Source of the DNA: Atherix ibis
Lineage: Eukaryota > Arthropoda > Insecta > Diptera > Athericidae
Direction: 5' to 3'
NCBI GenBank assembly: GCA_958298945.1
Contig: OY282605.1
Coordinates: 42,262,811-42,326,810, forward strand
Length of the DNA: 64,000 nucleotides
Below, one piece after another: positions 47,291 through 59,350 of this stretch. A program made the translations under genes and the position numbers. Below the pieces are notes generated by a model that was given only the letters and a program-made list of their open reading frames with translations, was not told the DNA's origin and searched no databases. Position 1 is the first letter of the stretch. Each line of letters begins with the position of its first letter.

Positions 47291-47436
47291 CACATAGACT
47301 AAATTAAGGAACGTAATCTAAATGAGTATAATCAAGGAGCTAAAAGCAACTTAAGTTAAAAAAATTAAGGCCACTCCACATTAATAAATTTATCTAAATA
47401 TAAAAAAGGTATTTTTGTTTAGTATAAAAATTACTA

Positions 47437-48741
47437 CAGGGTGGACCATTTAGAAGTTCCATTTTAAAAAATTAAATTAAAAAAAACTAGTGTATGTTTT
47501 TTTCAAATTTCCGGTTTTATTAAAAAGATTGAACCTTGAAATTTAAGAGTGGAACTCAACATTATTTAAATGACTGCCACGGCTGGCCTTACGACCAGCC
47601 CCATTCGCTCGACCCAATTTTTCAGTACATTTTCGAATGTCCGGCCCTGTATCTCTTCAATGGCAACTTTGATTTCGTGTTTTAAGGCCTCAATTATCTC
47701 TGAATGGCTTGTGTATCATTTATCCTTAACGGCTTCCCACAGAAAATAATCCAACGCGCTCAAATCACAGCGCCGAGGCAGCCAATTGACATCAGAATTT
47801 CGGCTGATTATTCGGTTTTCGAAAGCAGTGCCCAAAAGTTGGATTGTTACGTTGGCTGTGTGGCAAGTGTCCCCCTCCTCTTGAAACCAAATGTCGTCCG
47901 TGCCATTCTCTTCAACTTTTGGAAACAAAAATTCGTTGCGCATGTCACGATAGCGCTCACCATTGACCGTAACGGTGGCTCCTTCATCGTTTTCGAAGAA
48001 AAACGGGCTAATGATGCCTCAACTCCAAAATCCGCACCAAACCGTGACTAGTTGTGGATGCATCGGCTTTTCTATGGTGACGTATGGATTTTTTGAGCCC
48101 CAGATGCGACAGTTTTGTTTGTTGACATACCCACCGAGGTGGAAATGGGGCTCATCCGAAAAGATGATTTTTCGGTAAAAATGCTCATCTTCGGCCAATT
48201 GATCTTGAGCCCATTGGGCAAACCGAAAACGAATCGGATGGTCATGCGGCTTTAGCTGTTAGACTAATTGAACTTTGTAAGCTTTCATACCGAGGTCTTT
48301 GTGCAAAATTCTCAACAGAGAAGTGCGAGAAATGTTCAATTCCTGAGAACGGTGACGAGTTGATGTCGATGGATGATCACTGACATTTTCAACAACGGCG
48401 GCAATATTGTCGGTCGTACGCACTGTCTTGAGCGGGAACGAGTTGCTTTGGCAACCAACAAACCAGTTTCGCGAACTCGCTTCACGAATTTGCCCACAAA
48501 TTCACGTGATGGCAATCGATCTTTACTCATTTTTTTTTTAAATTTCTCACAGTTTGGGTTGAAGACTCACCACTTTGGAAGTAAGTTCTCAATATTTCCC
48601 ATTTTTCTTCAAGCGTTTGGATTACCATTTCGTAAAATTCTGACTTTCAACTAACAATCTGTCAATTCGTGTTGACATTTAACACTCTAGTGCTTCAAAT
48701 AAATAGTAGTTCAAAATTGCACCGCTAGATGGACCACCCTA
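47437..48741 (-). mobile_element. DD41D (rosa-like) transposon, 1305 bp, TA flanks
   Basis: The left end begins CAGGGTGGACCATTTAGAAG. The right end, in reverse complement, begins TAGGGTGGTCCATCTAGCGG. TA is present at 47435-47436 and 48742-48743. It is the longest and best preserved DD41D copy in the window, complete from end to end. Confidence 0.92.
47566..48628 (-). pseudogene. DD41D transposase, near full length, damaged active site
   Basis: An ATG at 48628 starts MVIQTLEEKWEILRTYFQSG. After a frameshift, KDRLPSREFVGKFVKRVRET and the helix-turn-helix HRSQELNISRTSLLRILHKD follow. KIIFSDEPHFHLGGYVNKQN keeps the first catalytic Asp. TVWCGFWS, a stop, then IISPFFFENDEGATVTVNGERYR leads to DIWFQEEGDTCHTANVTIQL. 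The second Asp of the usual WFQQDGATCHT is thus Glu, with an Asp two residues later. LSALDYFLWEAVKDK keeps the last acidic residue, and the tail ENVLKNWVERMGLV ends at TAA 47566. It carries at least two stops and two frameshifts. Confidence 0.88.
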
Positions 48742-48743
48742 TA

Positions 48744-51700
48744 CATGATACTTTTTATTATTAAAATATTAAAAATATCTTAAAAATTCCGTTCAGTAAT
48801 TCTAATATTCACTTTAAAAAAAACGACTAAAAAAGGATTTGTAGCAATTTTTTCTCCCTTATAATTGTAATATTAAATGACAAAATAGAAATTTTCATAT
48901 TTTTTCTATGAGATTGAAATTCTAGTTCAGATATTTATCTATGCAAAATAATCTGATCAGATTTATTTTACTGCAATGACAATGGTAGCCAGAATACTGA
49001 CCATCATGGTTACAGAACTATAGTGACTGGAATACCTTAACAATTGGCTAAACTAAGGTTTTGCAGCAGTTTATCCTTAGGGTTGAGAAGAGAAAATGTA
49101 TAAAATCGCTTTTGGATAGGCAACTGCTTGCGTTCATTTGAATTCGAACCGGAATAATTTGCCCAGGAGACAGGACATGATTGTTTCGGCAACGAGACCT
49201 TGTCGCGCACCGAACAAGGAAAAAGTTTTGTTTTTGCATCTGTTACACTTTTCGGAGTGTATGTCCAGGACTTTTCATCGCCATATTAGTTCCGTAATAC
49301 ACCAACTGGAGAAAAGTAAAAAAAAAAAACAACAGACAACAGCATTTGTTCCGAAACAAGGTCTTCATGAATTTTCCAACCATCCAATGGGTGGGCGGTA
49401 TTTGTAGTTGCGGCAACCATTGCATGACTCGAATGGATAAAGTGGCTACACGTACAACTGCCGCCAAAAACCTACAAAATAAGAAAATGAAAATGTATGG
49501 AACCTCAAAGTTCAGGATTATATGCTGAGGAGAGAAACCATGTTATGCATTGAATAATAAAGTTCCAACTTGTCCTGATCCTTGGCGCTTCTGCTACTAT
49601 CACTATAAACTGGCATCGAACATGGCTTTGTCGGCCGGTACTCGTACAGTTGCCCTCCATGAGTAAATTCATCTCTCTTGTTGTCCATGTTCATATTTGT
49701 TCAACTAGAATAGGGTGTTTAAGACACTGTTTGTGCAGTCAAATCTGTCTTATTGTTAGTTAAAAAAGTTTTCGGTTATAAAACTAAGTCAAAATCCTTA
49801 AATATTTTTACATATTTTCTTGCATAAGATTTTTCTTCTTTTTTTTGTTGTTCTGTTGCATGTGCTTTTTGAATTTGGTTTTTTTTTTTTTTTTCGTCTT
49901 TCCTTTAAGCTAATACCATTTTTTTTCTTCCTATAATTTTTCACCATTTTTTTACCATATTTTATTTGTTTTTTTTTTTTCTTTTTTTGTATTGCTTTCA
50001 ATTCTTTGTTAAAGTTTGTCTTATAAGGTTTCCATCTATTTTATCATCTTCCTGCCATAACATCACATGATGTTGGAACGTGATCTTCTATAATTTAACT
50101 GAAAAACTTATACAGCATGTAAGCTAAGAAAACTTTACTATAAAATTCTCATATTCTTTATCCCATTTAGATATTCTTATTTTATACTACAATTTTTGTT
50201 AGACAGATTTTCTTCAATAATCTGAACTCAATCGTCTTCCATATATATTCATATTCTTTATACTTATTACATCCACGACAATATTAACATTTTTATTTAT
50301 TCCTTATGGTTTGCCAATATAGAAAAATTCCTATTCTTAAAATGGTAAAGAACAAGGACTACTCTGTAGGTAGTATAGGTACTGTATTATTGTAGTACAT
50401 ATAAATACGATATTGAGTGGTGTCCTTTTTTCAGTTGGAAACTTTTGGCGAATCTCGAACTGAATGGAAATTTTTCCATATTAGAAAAATATACTTAATA
50501 CTTATTTGTAGTAGATTGTTTGTTTCAAAGAAGGTTAAGGAAAAACTTGAACAAAATTATATTTTGTTGCAAAAGTGGAAATCTGCTAAAAATGATCCTT
50601 TTGTTCTTGAATAAATAATAAGTGAATAGTGGGTGGGAAGAGTTTTACTTTTCTGGACATATCTCATCTTTGGCCAAATAATCGAAAACCTAAAATCCTT
50701 ACTGACCAGTACAATACAACACTTCACTTAATGTCGCATCAAATATCTTTTAGTCGATTTTTTGAGATGAATACATTTTGCAGGGATAAAATTTCTTTTG
50801 TTCTGAGATATATTGAGAAATGAACCACAGATAACGATACTTTAATGACTTTTAACTTTTTTTTTGTTGGATTACTTCAACAAACAAACCTATACATACA
50901 GCCATCACTTGAAAAATCCTTAACAACCATCATCAAGTGTTTAAGGGTGAGAATTGTACGTTTAAGGATTCGGGTTTTAGTTTCAGATTCAGATTTCAAA
51001 CAATTCTGCCATTGCCAAAATCCTGTTTAAGTTTACTTTTTGCAATCCCGTAGCTTATACCTTAGTCCGTTTTCTCTTTTGTAAAGCTTAATTCAATGGC
51101 GGCACCCTCTTACCCACTAACACTCATCCATTCACTTACCGTTTTCCTTAAAACAAAAATTTAGTCATTTCGCATTCGTATCGTGAATTTGAGAATGGAA
51201 TCCTTTTGATGGACTCCAAATACCAAACGGTTCAGGTGCCGTTTACGAATTCAGATTTAGTTTGGTTTCTCTGACTAGCAAGCCATTCCGTCATTGGTTA
51301 GAATTTCTAAACGTTTCATGATTCAGCGGTTTTCAGCAGTGCACCTACACATTTTATACCAAATTCAAACTAAACCAAAAACTAAACCGAAATTCTTTTA
51401 TATTTTAGAATAGAAAACAAAATATTTTTTACTAACAGAAATATTTGTTTGCTATTCAAAACTATTTTAAAATATGCAAAGAAGAAATATTTAAAAAAAA
51501 AAAAAAGTAGAATTTCACAAAGGTTCACTGCTATTCTAAACTTGAACAAAGACTAAAGGTAATTTTATTATTATTTATAGTCCATTATTTGGTATTTGCA
51601 TAAAACCGTATTTATTTTTAATAAAACTTTATTTTTTTAATAATTAGTCAAACTTAGATGGTAAACTGTTCAAAACTGGGACTTGTGGGAACAAAATAAA

Positions 51701-52051
51701 AAGTGGCGTCTTGGAAAAAAATCTCCTCAGTTCAATAAAATTATATATTTTCAGTTACACAATTAACTGTAAAAATTTTAAATAATAAATTTTGATAAGA
51801 ATTCCAAAAATAGTGTTAAAATGTTGTTAAAAATTAAACAAATACCAAGTTTTCGATTTCTTTGTTAGAAAAGCACAGTTTTGTCAGTTGACAAATGTAA
51901 TATAAATTTCCTATTTGTGGTAAGAATTATTTGCATTAAAAACTTTCATTATTAAAACTAACGAAAAATCAAAGCATACGCGTATGATAGGCTGATTAGA
52001 CGCTAGAAAAATCGGGTTTTAAAATATTCTTAAACAATTTTTCGACAGTGT
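48744..52051. other. AT-rich spacer, no gene identified
   Basis: Frames of 60-90 codons on both strands near 49050-49530 have mixed composition but overlap each other, and no domain was recognised. 49790-50000 is a T-rich low-complexity stretch giving lysine-rich antisense frames. A plus-strand frame at 50417-50614 ending KSAKNDPFVLE faintly recalls the mariner phrase before the first catalytic Asp but is too short to call. Confidence 0.4.
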
Positions 52052-52102
52052 ATAAGTCAATGAGCAAAATTTCTAAAAACGAAATTTTGCTCATTGACTT
52101 AT
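52052..52102. repeat. perfect 22-bp inverted repeat with 7-base loop
   Basis: ATAAGTCAATGAGCAAAATT plus TC at 52052-52073 is exactly reverse-complemented at 52081-52102. A second pair, ACGGGCCAA and TTGGCCCGT, follows at 52114-52122 and 52142-52150. A perfect stem of this length is unusual in neutral AT-rich DNA. It may be part of a small foldback element. Confidence 0.85.
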
Positions 52103-52351
52103 AGCATGTGTGAACGGGCCAATGCCGCTTTTAGATGCATTTTGGCCCGTATTTCTTCGAAGCGTCAATTCTGATCGCTATAACCGACTTTTTCTGCTGT
52201 AACCACGTTTTGCATTTATTTTTGCTTCAGTAATGAGGCACATTTTTTGTTTTACGGAAAAAGAGAAGTATTATTAGTTAATAAATAAAATTTTCACATA
52301 CAAAGCTCTTCAAACTCTCATGTAGCTTGTCAAAGTATCAAAAACATAATA

Positions 52352-53168
52352 CGAGGTCTGGTCAAAAAGTATCGCGAATTTTGTGTTCTTTCAGAAATTA
52401 ATTATTTATTTGAAGAATTTCAAAAAATTATTTTTTATGATCTTGTTTAGCTCTTCCTTCGATGCCGTCTTTATTCCCTCAATGGTAGTGTAGCGTCGTC
52501 CTTTCATGGGGTTCTTCGATTTCGAAAACAAGAAAAAGTCACAGGGGGCCAGATCTGGGGAATACGGTGGCTCCGGCATTATAAGTGTGTTGTTTTTAGC
52601 CAAAAATGGCAAAAGCCAATTTTTGTTCTTCCACAAATCCGGGCGTTTCTTGCGGATTGCTGCACACAACTTGCAGGTAATATTCCTTATTGATCGTTCT
52701 TCCCTGTGGTAAGAACTTATGATGCACCACATCCCTGCAATCGAAGAAAACTGTAAGCAAAACCTACACATTCGACCGAACTTGACGCGCTTTTTTCGGT
52801 TTTGGCTCGAGCGGCAGGTTCCATTGGGATGATTGAGCTTTAGTTTCTAAGTCATAACCATAAACCCATGATTCGTCAACAGTTATGATCCTCTGGAGTA
52901 AATTTAGGTCATCGCAGTTAGAGTTCAACAGCTCCTTAGCAATGTTAATGCAATGATGTTTTTGGTCGAAATTGAGCAAAAGTCGAAGACGAGCCAAAAC
53001 ACGTGCAAGCAAAGAAGCTGTCAAAAATTAACTGAACATTCAAAATGGCCGAACTTGTCTGCATAAGTGAGAGACATGAATACCAACCTAACGCCATAAA
53101 AAATCGAAAATCGAATTTACGTAACCCGCTGAAATTCAAAATTCGTGATACTTTTTGAACAGACCTCG
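52352..53168 (-). mobile_element. internally deleted mariner, 817 bp, TA flanks
   Basis: The left end begins CGAGGTCTGGTCAAAAAGTA. The right end, in reverse complement, begins CGAGGTCTGTTCAAAAAGTA. TA is present at 52350-52351 and 53169-53170. It is the same family and apparently the same N-terminal deletion as 14362-15247. Short related sequences lie on both sides (about 52138-52195 and 53190-53250). Confidence 0.93.
52406..53024 (-). pseudogene. mariner transposase, N-terminus deleted
   Basis: Begins TASLLARVLARLRLLLNFDQ, the same unusual start as the copy at 14507, then HCINIAKELLNSN. LLQRIITVDESWVYGYDLET holds the first catalytic Asp intact. KAQSSQWNLPLEPKPKKARQ is followed by a stop or frameshift near 52765, then VHHKFLPQGRTINKEYYLQV in shifted frames. 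As in the sibling copy, the block with the second Asp (HHDNAPAHT) is missing between KNKNWLLPFL and AKNNTLIM. PPYSPDLAPCDFFLFSKSK keeps the third Asp. It ends in NFLKFFK at 52406. Confidence 0.88.
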
Positions 53169-53170
53169 TA

Positions 53171-55593
53171 TCTGGTGTGCCTTTTGCATCTAAAAGTATG
53201 GTTGGGTCATATTTCTTCGAGGCGTTAATTCTGAGTACTACAGCTATAAGATAAAAAATTTTTTTTTTATCAGAATTTAAAATTTTTATGCTTATTATGT
53301 GAGGTTTTTAGAAATACAGTGCCATAAATCTCACAGAACAAGATAAATTTTTTGCAGCATAATCCGCCTAATAAAAGATATTGTGCGATTTAAATTGGTT
53401 AAATTTTTTTAAGGGCTACGCAAAAGATCATATTTATCGAGATAATCCTTAAATTCAGGAATATTAAAAAATCAACATCTAATATATAATAGATCAATAA
53501 CATCCCCAAATATGCGAAAATATCATCAAAAACTGTCTCAAAGGGATCAACTTCCCTTGATGGCGACAATTGCAATAAAAAAATAATGTTAAATTTTATG
53601 CACAATAGCAAGGTTCAAGTACTATAATAATTTGTCATCGAAATCTGATTTTAAAATGGGTCTATTTAAATTGGTAAAGATTGAATAATCTTAATTCGTC
53701 AATTTTGTAAAAAAAAAATCTCCTTATAGTATTTAAAATGTTAAAATATTTTCTTAAGCGTTTCTATAAAAAGTTAAGTTTAATAAGTAAAAACTAAAAT
53801 TTCTATAATAAAAAAATTATTTCTCTAAATTGAATTTAATTAATTACAAAATTAATTTTAATTAAAAATATGAAAAAAAAATTTACATTATTCAAAATAA
53901 AAGAATTTTAGATATTAGAAAGGAAACGAGAATTTTATTGTTAAAAAAATGGTCCTTAATCTATGTATCAGGATGTAGTATAATGATAAAAGAAAAAAAT
54001 TTCCTATTGGACATATCAAAGATGAATTCTGTTAGCAACAATAAAAAAAACTAATGAAAATCACCCTTTATTTGCTTTCGGAACAAGAACTTGACAAATG
54101 ACATCCTTTTCGTCAAATCATTTCCGACTGACAAATGGCTATTACTAATTACACAAGGGATGAATATCAATTCATTTGATAGCAATACTGTCGAAATGAT
54201 CATCAACTTCTAAAGAAAATCATCCCCACACCTTGTGATCTCTCAGCAAAATCTTCAAATACAATACTTCAACTGCCTACGGCATATCCTTAATAAAGCA
54301 AATCGGCACTGTATGTAAACAAAAACTAAGTTTTCCAGCAAAAAATCACTATTTACTCTTATACTTTTCGTATACGAAATATTTCGATTTGTTTAAGAAT
54401 CCCTCCCTTATTTTTCACTATATTCCTCAAAGTTACGAGTTTCATCTTGTCGATTTTTTTTGCGTTTTAATTTTCAACAAGTTTTATTCAAAAATAAGAA
54501 GAATACAAAATAAGTTGTTTTTTTTTCTCCTATAAATTTATTCATTCAATTTTAATATATTTTTTCCCCAAACTTTACTTGTTTAAATCATCATCCTATC
54601 GGATATTGGAAAACAACTTGTCCATCAATTATTAATAATAATATCAGCTTCTATTAGGATAATAAATTTCTGAAGCAAACAAACAGAAGAATTGCGGCGT
54701 CATAGAATAGAAACCATTAAAGATGATCACCACTACCTCTTTCAATTAGATATTAACGTCTTTTTTCCTATTTTAGCATTCATTTTTTTTTTCTTATATT
54801 AAATAGGATTATAGAATTTTGTTGTTTTAAAATTTCCGCTCTAGTTTCCTTTTTGCATTTACCCTCTGCTATTGCGTGCTCATTTTTTTTTTAACCAAAA
54901 AAAGGGTGGGGGTGGCAAAGGGGAGTAAAAAGTTCATTGACATGTCAGACATTGGAATCTTTAATTAAAATATTGACAGTTTCTCAAACTTGCCTACAAG
55001 ACAACCACTACCACTACACAATTGAACACTGGGCGGACAAAAATGAATCCTTGAGTTGACAGTGATGTTTGAATCCTGTTTCTCGATATTAATATTATAC
55101 TATGCGATGAAAAATTCATTGCCTAAAACAAACATCCCATAATTACCTTAAGGGGTGCTTGCCCTGTCAAGATGGTAAATGCCATCAGTTTTTCTAACAT
55201 GACTTTGACTAGATTTGAATAATAGAACAATGCCTTTTGAGGGAGGATACATTATATACAGCCACGGAATAATATACCATATAATAAAAAAAGAGGGTCA
55301 ATACTCTTCCATAAATCGAAATATGATGAAACAATATTGCGTGAATATGATTTTGTGAATGTTTTTGTGTAATTAATTTGTTGTTTTGAAGTGAGCGATT
55401 TCCATCTCCCTCGACACTTTATTGTTAAATGTTGCTAGCATTTAATTGATTCTGTTCAGCATCTAAAAGTCTGATGACTAAATTTTTGAATGTGAGAATT
55501 TAAATTAAAAAATATACCAAGTTATTAGGGGATGATATTAGCACTTTATTGCTATTTTGAATTGTTTTTTTTCAAAATACTCGTTAATATATA
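53171..55593. other. AT-rich spacer, no gene seen
   Basis: No coding resemblance on either strand. The stretch is very AT-rich, with a short purine-rich tract at 54898-54930. Confidence 0.5.
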
Positions 55594-55594
55594 G

Positions 55595-55948
55595 GGTCTA
55601 ACTAATAAAAGAACTTTATTTGAATTTTTAAATGAAAACGTATTTTATATGAAATTGTCATAACTCTTTCCATTTATGGGGAATAAATTAAATATTGGGC
55701 AAATGTCTACCATAACTAATTTTCACATCGTGAGTTCTGTGTGAACTATTCTCATAAACCTTATCTTTCACATAGCCCCACAAGAAGAAGTCCAGCACCG
55801 TTAAATCCCATAAACTTGATGATCAATTGATACCACCACTCCGTAAAATTAGACAACAATTGAATTTAGATTTTAAATAAATCGATTAACTATAGCACCA
55901 GCCTCATTTTTGAAAAAAAGGACCAATGATGCCTCCGATCTAGGGTTA
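55595..55948 (-). pseudogene. DD41D transposase C-terminal relic with one terminal repeat
   Basis: The left edge reads AGGGTCTAACTAATAAAAGA after TATAT, like the ends of the DD41D copy at 19057. Minus-strand pieces are IGGIIGPFFSKM at about 55910-55945, NEAGAIVNRF in another frame, DLTVLDFFLWGYVKDKVYEN at about 55740-55805 with the last acidic residue, then SSHRTHDVKI. The second catalytic Asp block is lost, and so is the whole N-terminal half. Confidence 0.8.
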
Positions 55949-56348
55949 CCATGCGTACTCTTTTAAGAGTACAAGTACTCTTTTTGATTAACGAAACTAT
56001 GTACTCTCCACTTTTCTGACTTTATACACTTTTTTTTTTAAATTACTTACAAAAAGAAAAAAACGTTTGCACCTCAAGTACAATTGTATAATAGCTTTGA
56101 CTTTAATGAATAAAAAGTAGCAAATACATGTTTATGTCGAAACTACCTTTTATGGACTCCATCTATGATGATATGATGTAATAGAAGTTTCTCGTGCTCA
56201 CCGCTGCGTGATCGCATCGCATCAAGCAAATATGATACAAATTTTCAAATAATTTGTCACTGTTTTTTTTTCTCATTCCCTTTTATCTTACGAGATTGGA
56301 AAATTATTCAAAAAGTTGCTAAAATAAAATGGGCCGTTTAAAAAAAAA
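55949..56348. other. spacer, no gene seen
   Basis: No coding resemblance. ACTCTTTTAAGAGTACAAGT near 55959-55978 is a short palindrome-rich patch. Confidence 0.4.
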
Positions 56349-56395
56349 ACAGCGGATTGAAGCTTATATGTGTATAAGCTTAAAACCGCTGTTTT
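56349..56395. repeat. palindrome of two facing mariner terminal repeats
   Basis: ACAGCGGATTGAAGCTTATA at 56350-56369 faces GTATAAGCTTAAAACCGCTG at 56372-56391. Both are versions of the terminal repeat of the mariner family seen at 21348. The right half is the end of the mariner to its right; the left half is an orphan end in opposite orientation. Confidence 0.8.
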
Positions 56396-57649
56396 TTAAT
56401 CAAAAAAACACATGTTTCTTTACATAGAAAGAAAAACAAATTTAGTTAAAGTACTTAGCCACGCTAGCTACACATTTTTTCCATCTCGCGGGCAATTTGT
56501 GGACACCACGTAAAAAAAAATTCCTTCTCTTTCGAGGCAAACCACTCATCGAGCCATTTTCGGACGTCTTCGTAAAAGTTGAAGTGCTGCTCAGCGAGCG
56601 CGTGGCCCATCGACAAAAGCAGGTGGTAGTCGGAAGGGGCCAGGTCAGGTGAATAAGGGGGGTGGGGTAGCACCTCCCATTTGAGTGTCTCCAAGTAGTT
56701 TTGGACCATTTTTGATGTGTGCGATAGTGCGTTGTCGTGGAGGAAAATTAGCTTGTCATGTCTTTGTTGATAATCCGTCAATTTTGCACGCAGAGTACGA
56801 TACTAATTTATCAGTTGTTGGTAGTAGCGATGGGCATTAATAGTTTCATCCGGTTTCAACATCTCATAGTAGACGATACCCTGCTGATAACAGCAAAAGC
56901 ACAGCATCGTCTTCCATCCGAAACGCTTTGGTCTTGGGGAAGATATTGATGGTTGGCCGGCATCAACCCAGGATATCTTGCGTTTAGAATTCTTGAAATA
57001 TATCCGCTTTTCATCGCCTATCATAATCCGATACAGAAACGACTTTCTTTTTTGTCTGGCGAGCACGATTTCGCATGTGTTTTGGTGTCGCTCCATCTGC
57101 CTATCGTTCAATTCATGCGGTACCCATTTTCCGATCCTTTCAATCTTCCCCATGGTACGCAGACGCATGGAAATGGCTGGTTGAGTAGCACCCAATTGCT
57201 CCGGAGCATTTTTTTCGATTGGGTATCGTCTTCGTCCAAAAGAGCCTGCAATTGATGGTGCTCAACCTTCCTAGGCCGATTTTCACGCATCTTGTCCGAC
57301 AAGTCAAAATTTCCGTCTTTGAACCGACGAAACCAATTGCGGCATATTGTTTCTGATAAAGCACTGTCACCATAGGCCGCCATAAGCATTCGATGCGATT
57401 CGCAAACTGATTTCTTCAAATTGAAGCAAAAAAAGCAGAGCTTCCCGCATATGCTCTTTTTCTGGCACAAAACTAGACATGATTACCAAAGGAAAAATGT
57501 ATGTTGTTGTACGAAATTGCTGACAATGTACACTGATTAATGTTGATAGATGTCAAACTCATAAAAAAAGTATGACGTGTCCATGGTGGCTTAATACGCT
57601 CACTCACGCTATCCATAACCAAACAGCGGATTTAAGCTTATATACCCGG
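56366..57649 (-). mobile_element. mariner, about 1.28 kb, sibling of the nested copy
   Basis: The right end, in reverse complement, begins CCGGGTATATAAGCTTAAAT with TA at 57650-57651. The left end reads GTATAAGCTTAAAACCGCTG from about 56372. Its first bases have decayed, so the left edge is uncertain by a few bases. The same family as 21348-22505, but more diverged at the ends and without the coding deletion. Confidence 0.9.
56464..57480 (-). pseudogene. mariner transposase, near complete, frameshifted
   Basis: An ATG at 57480 opens MSSFVPEKEHMREALLF. An extra base in an A/T run near 57430 shifts the frame, which resumes as FNLKKSVCESHRMLMAAYGD, then RNWFRRFKDGNFDLSDKMRE and NRPRKVEHHQLQALLDEDDT. 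A second shift near 57205 leads to GATQPAISMRLRTMGKIERI, GKWVPHELNDRQMERH and RIMIGDEKRIYFKN, with the first Asp kept and W changed to R. TMLCFCCYQQGIVYYEMLKP shows W to C. LIFLHDNALSHTS and YSPDLAPSDYHLLLSMG carry the second and third Asp, 34 residues apart. It stops at 56464. Confidence 0.9.
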
Positions 57650-57651
57650 TA

Positions 57652-57955
57652 ATTTTATACATTTATATTTTATTTAAATAGAATAAAAATTATAAATAAA
57701 ATTGTTATGAATTCCTATATTACACGTATTTGAACGGTTTTCGTGTGGTAGTGTTTTTGTACTCTTTTGCTTGAAACGAAATATGATAAAACCTACTCCG
57801 ATCTATAAAACGTACTATACAGTACCGAATCTAATAATTGGTCCGCTATAATGAATGGCTTGCAATTTATATAAGATCGCTTAAAAAAAATATTACTTTA
57901 TGGGAAGCCACTAGACGAATAATATCGTACAAAAGAATATCACACCTACTGAAAT
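57652..57955. other. spacer, no gene seen
   Basis: AT-rich, no coding resemblance. Confidence 0.4.
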
Positions 57956-59350
57956 AAAATGATATTAATGGCAAAAGTAGACAAAGAAAAAGCCGAAATA
58001 TTTGCTAAACATTTGGTAAATACTTTTGCTCCACATGATGATATAGAAAACAAATCGCATACTAACAAAATTATCGAAGAACTAATATTCCCAATCCCTA
58101 TGAGTCTTCCTCATAAAAGTTTCAAGCTCTCGCAAATTAAATCTACCATTCTGCGCCTTCCCAATAAAAAATGATCGTGGTTATAATCTAATAATAGCTC
58201 TTATCCTGAAGCAAATTTCCTGAAAAGCTTTAGTTTTACTTACATACATTTTCAATAGTATCCTGCGCACAAGCTATTTTTACTTACTCTGGAAATTTTC
58301 TATCATTAAAATGATTCCTAAACCAAATAAACTCATTAATTCTCCTTCCTCCTATAGACCTATCATCCTCTTAACAATCCTTGGTATAAGATTATTGAAA
58401 AACTCCTATTAAAACGAATCTACCCAGTCTTAGTAAATGAAAAAATTATTCCTGATCACCAATTTGGCTTCCGATCTGAACACTCCACAATCAAGCAATG
58501 CCATCGCGCTGTTGAACACTGTGTACCCTCTCTTCATAGAAAAGAGGATTGGCTAGGAGTATTTTTAGATATCTCCCAAACTTTTGATCGTGTGTGGCAT
58601 CCTGGACTCCTCTGGGAAATCCAGAGCTTTCTTCTTTCACTACACTAGCTGACCATAAATTCATATATCTTCCAACGTCATTTCCAAGTTGCAATTAACT
58701 CAGAACCATCTGGAATATATTCTATTCTAACCGGTATCCCACAAGGCAGTATATTTGGTCACATTTTTATACCCATGACATCCCATCTAATCGTAATATT
58801 ATTATTGCTACTTATGCACAGCTTCCAACAATTTATAAAGTACTTATGCACAGCTTCCAACAATAAAGTACGTTATTTGGGACTTTACCTGGAAAAGAGA
58901 TTAACATTGGACCCTCATACTAGACTAAAGCCACTAGACGTCACCTACAGGTTCTTAGACTACTGCACAAACGGTCGAAACTAATAATCAAAAGTAAACT
59001 TTTAATATACAAGACAATTATAAAACCTATTTGGATATATGTGTATGGAATTGAACTTTGGTGTTCAACGAAACGTTCCAATTCCTATCGCGTCCCAAGC
59101 CTTACAATCCACGATCCTCCGTAAAATTGTTTATGTCTCCTTTTATGTTCCCTTTGTTCAAGACCTGTGCATTTCCCGCTAATAAAAATTTCACTCCCGT
59201 TTACCCTATCATCACAATCTACTTGTGAGAGGATTTTCCTGTACTGCCCTCTCCGGAAACACTCTTCGGAGACTTAAAAGAAAATGCCCTAGATATTTTC
59301 TAGAGGTATTTAACTTTTGTTAGTTGGAGAAACGCCAATTGGTGTTTACT
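57956..59350 (+). pseudogene. Jockey-like LINE ORF2 relic
   Basis: Plus-strand pieces in order: KEKAEIFAKHLVNTFAPHDD (57959-58174), KMIPKPNKLINSP, SSYRPIILL, then DHQFGFRSEHSTIKQCHRAV in shifted frames near 58455-58515. LGVFLDISQTFDRVWHPGLLW (motif A) lies at about 58554-58615, IPQGSIFGH (motif B) near 58738, VRYLGLYLEKRLTLDPHTRL at 58870-58925, then KLLIYKTIIKPIWIYVYGIE. LRRLKRKCPRYF near 59265-59300 is the Jockey-type terminus. The YADD box is lost in a short repeat (ACTTATGCACAGCTTCCAAC twice at 58811-58862). It resembles the minus-strand LINE at 27050-28860, so the two are probably one family. Confidence 0.8.

Noticed and set aside
49048..49528. Overlapping frames on both strands considered as a possible host exon
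   Set aside because: No domain was recognised, no splice signals are convincing, and a poly(A)-type tract interrupts them.
49798..50001. Lysine-rich 67-codon minus-strand frame
   Set aside because: It is a translation of a T-rich low-complexity tract, not a gene.
50417..50614. Plus-strand frame ending KSAKNDPFVLE, compared with the mariner phrase KRNEIDPFLKR
   Set aside because: Only a handful of residues match, and neither the TGDEKW motif nor later blocks follow.
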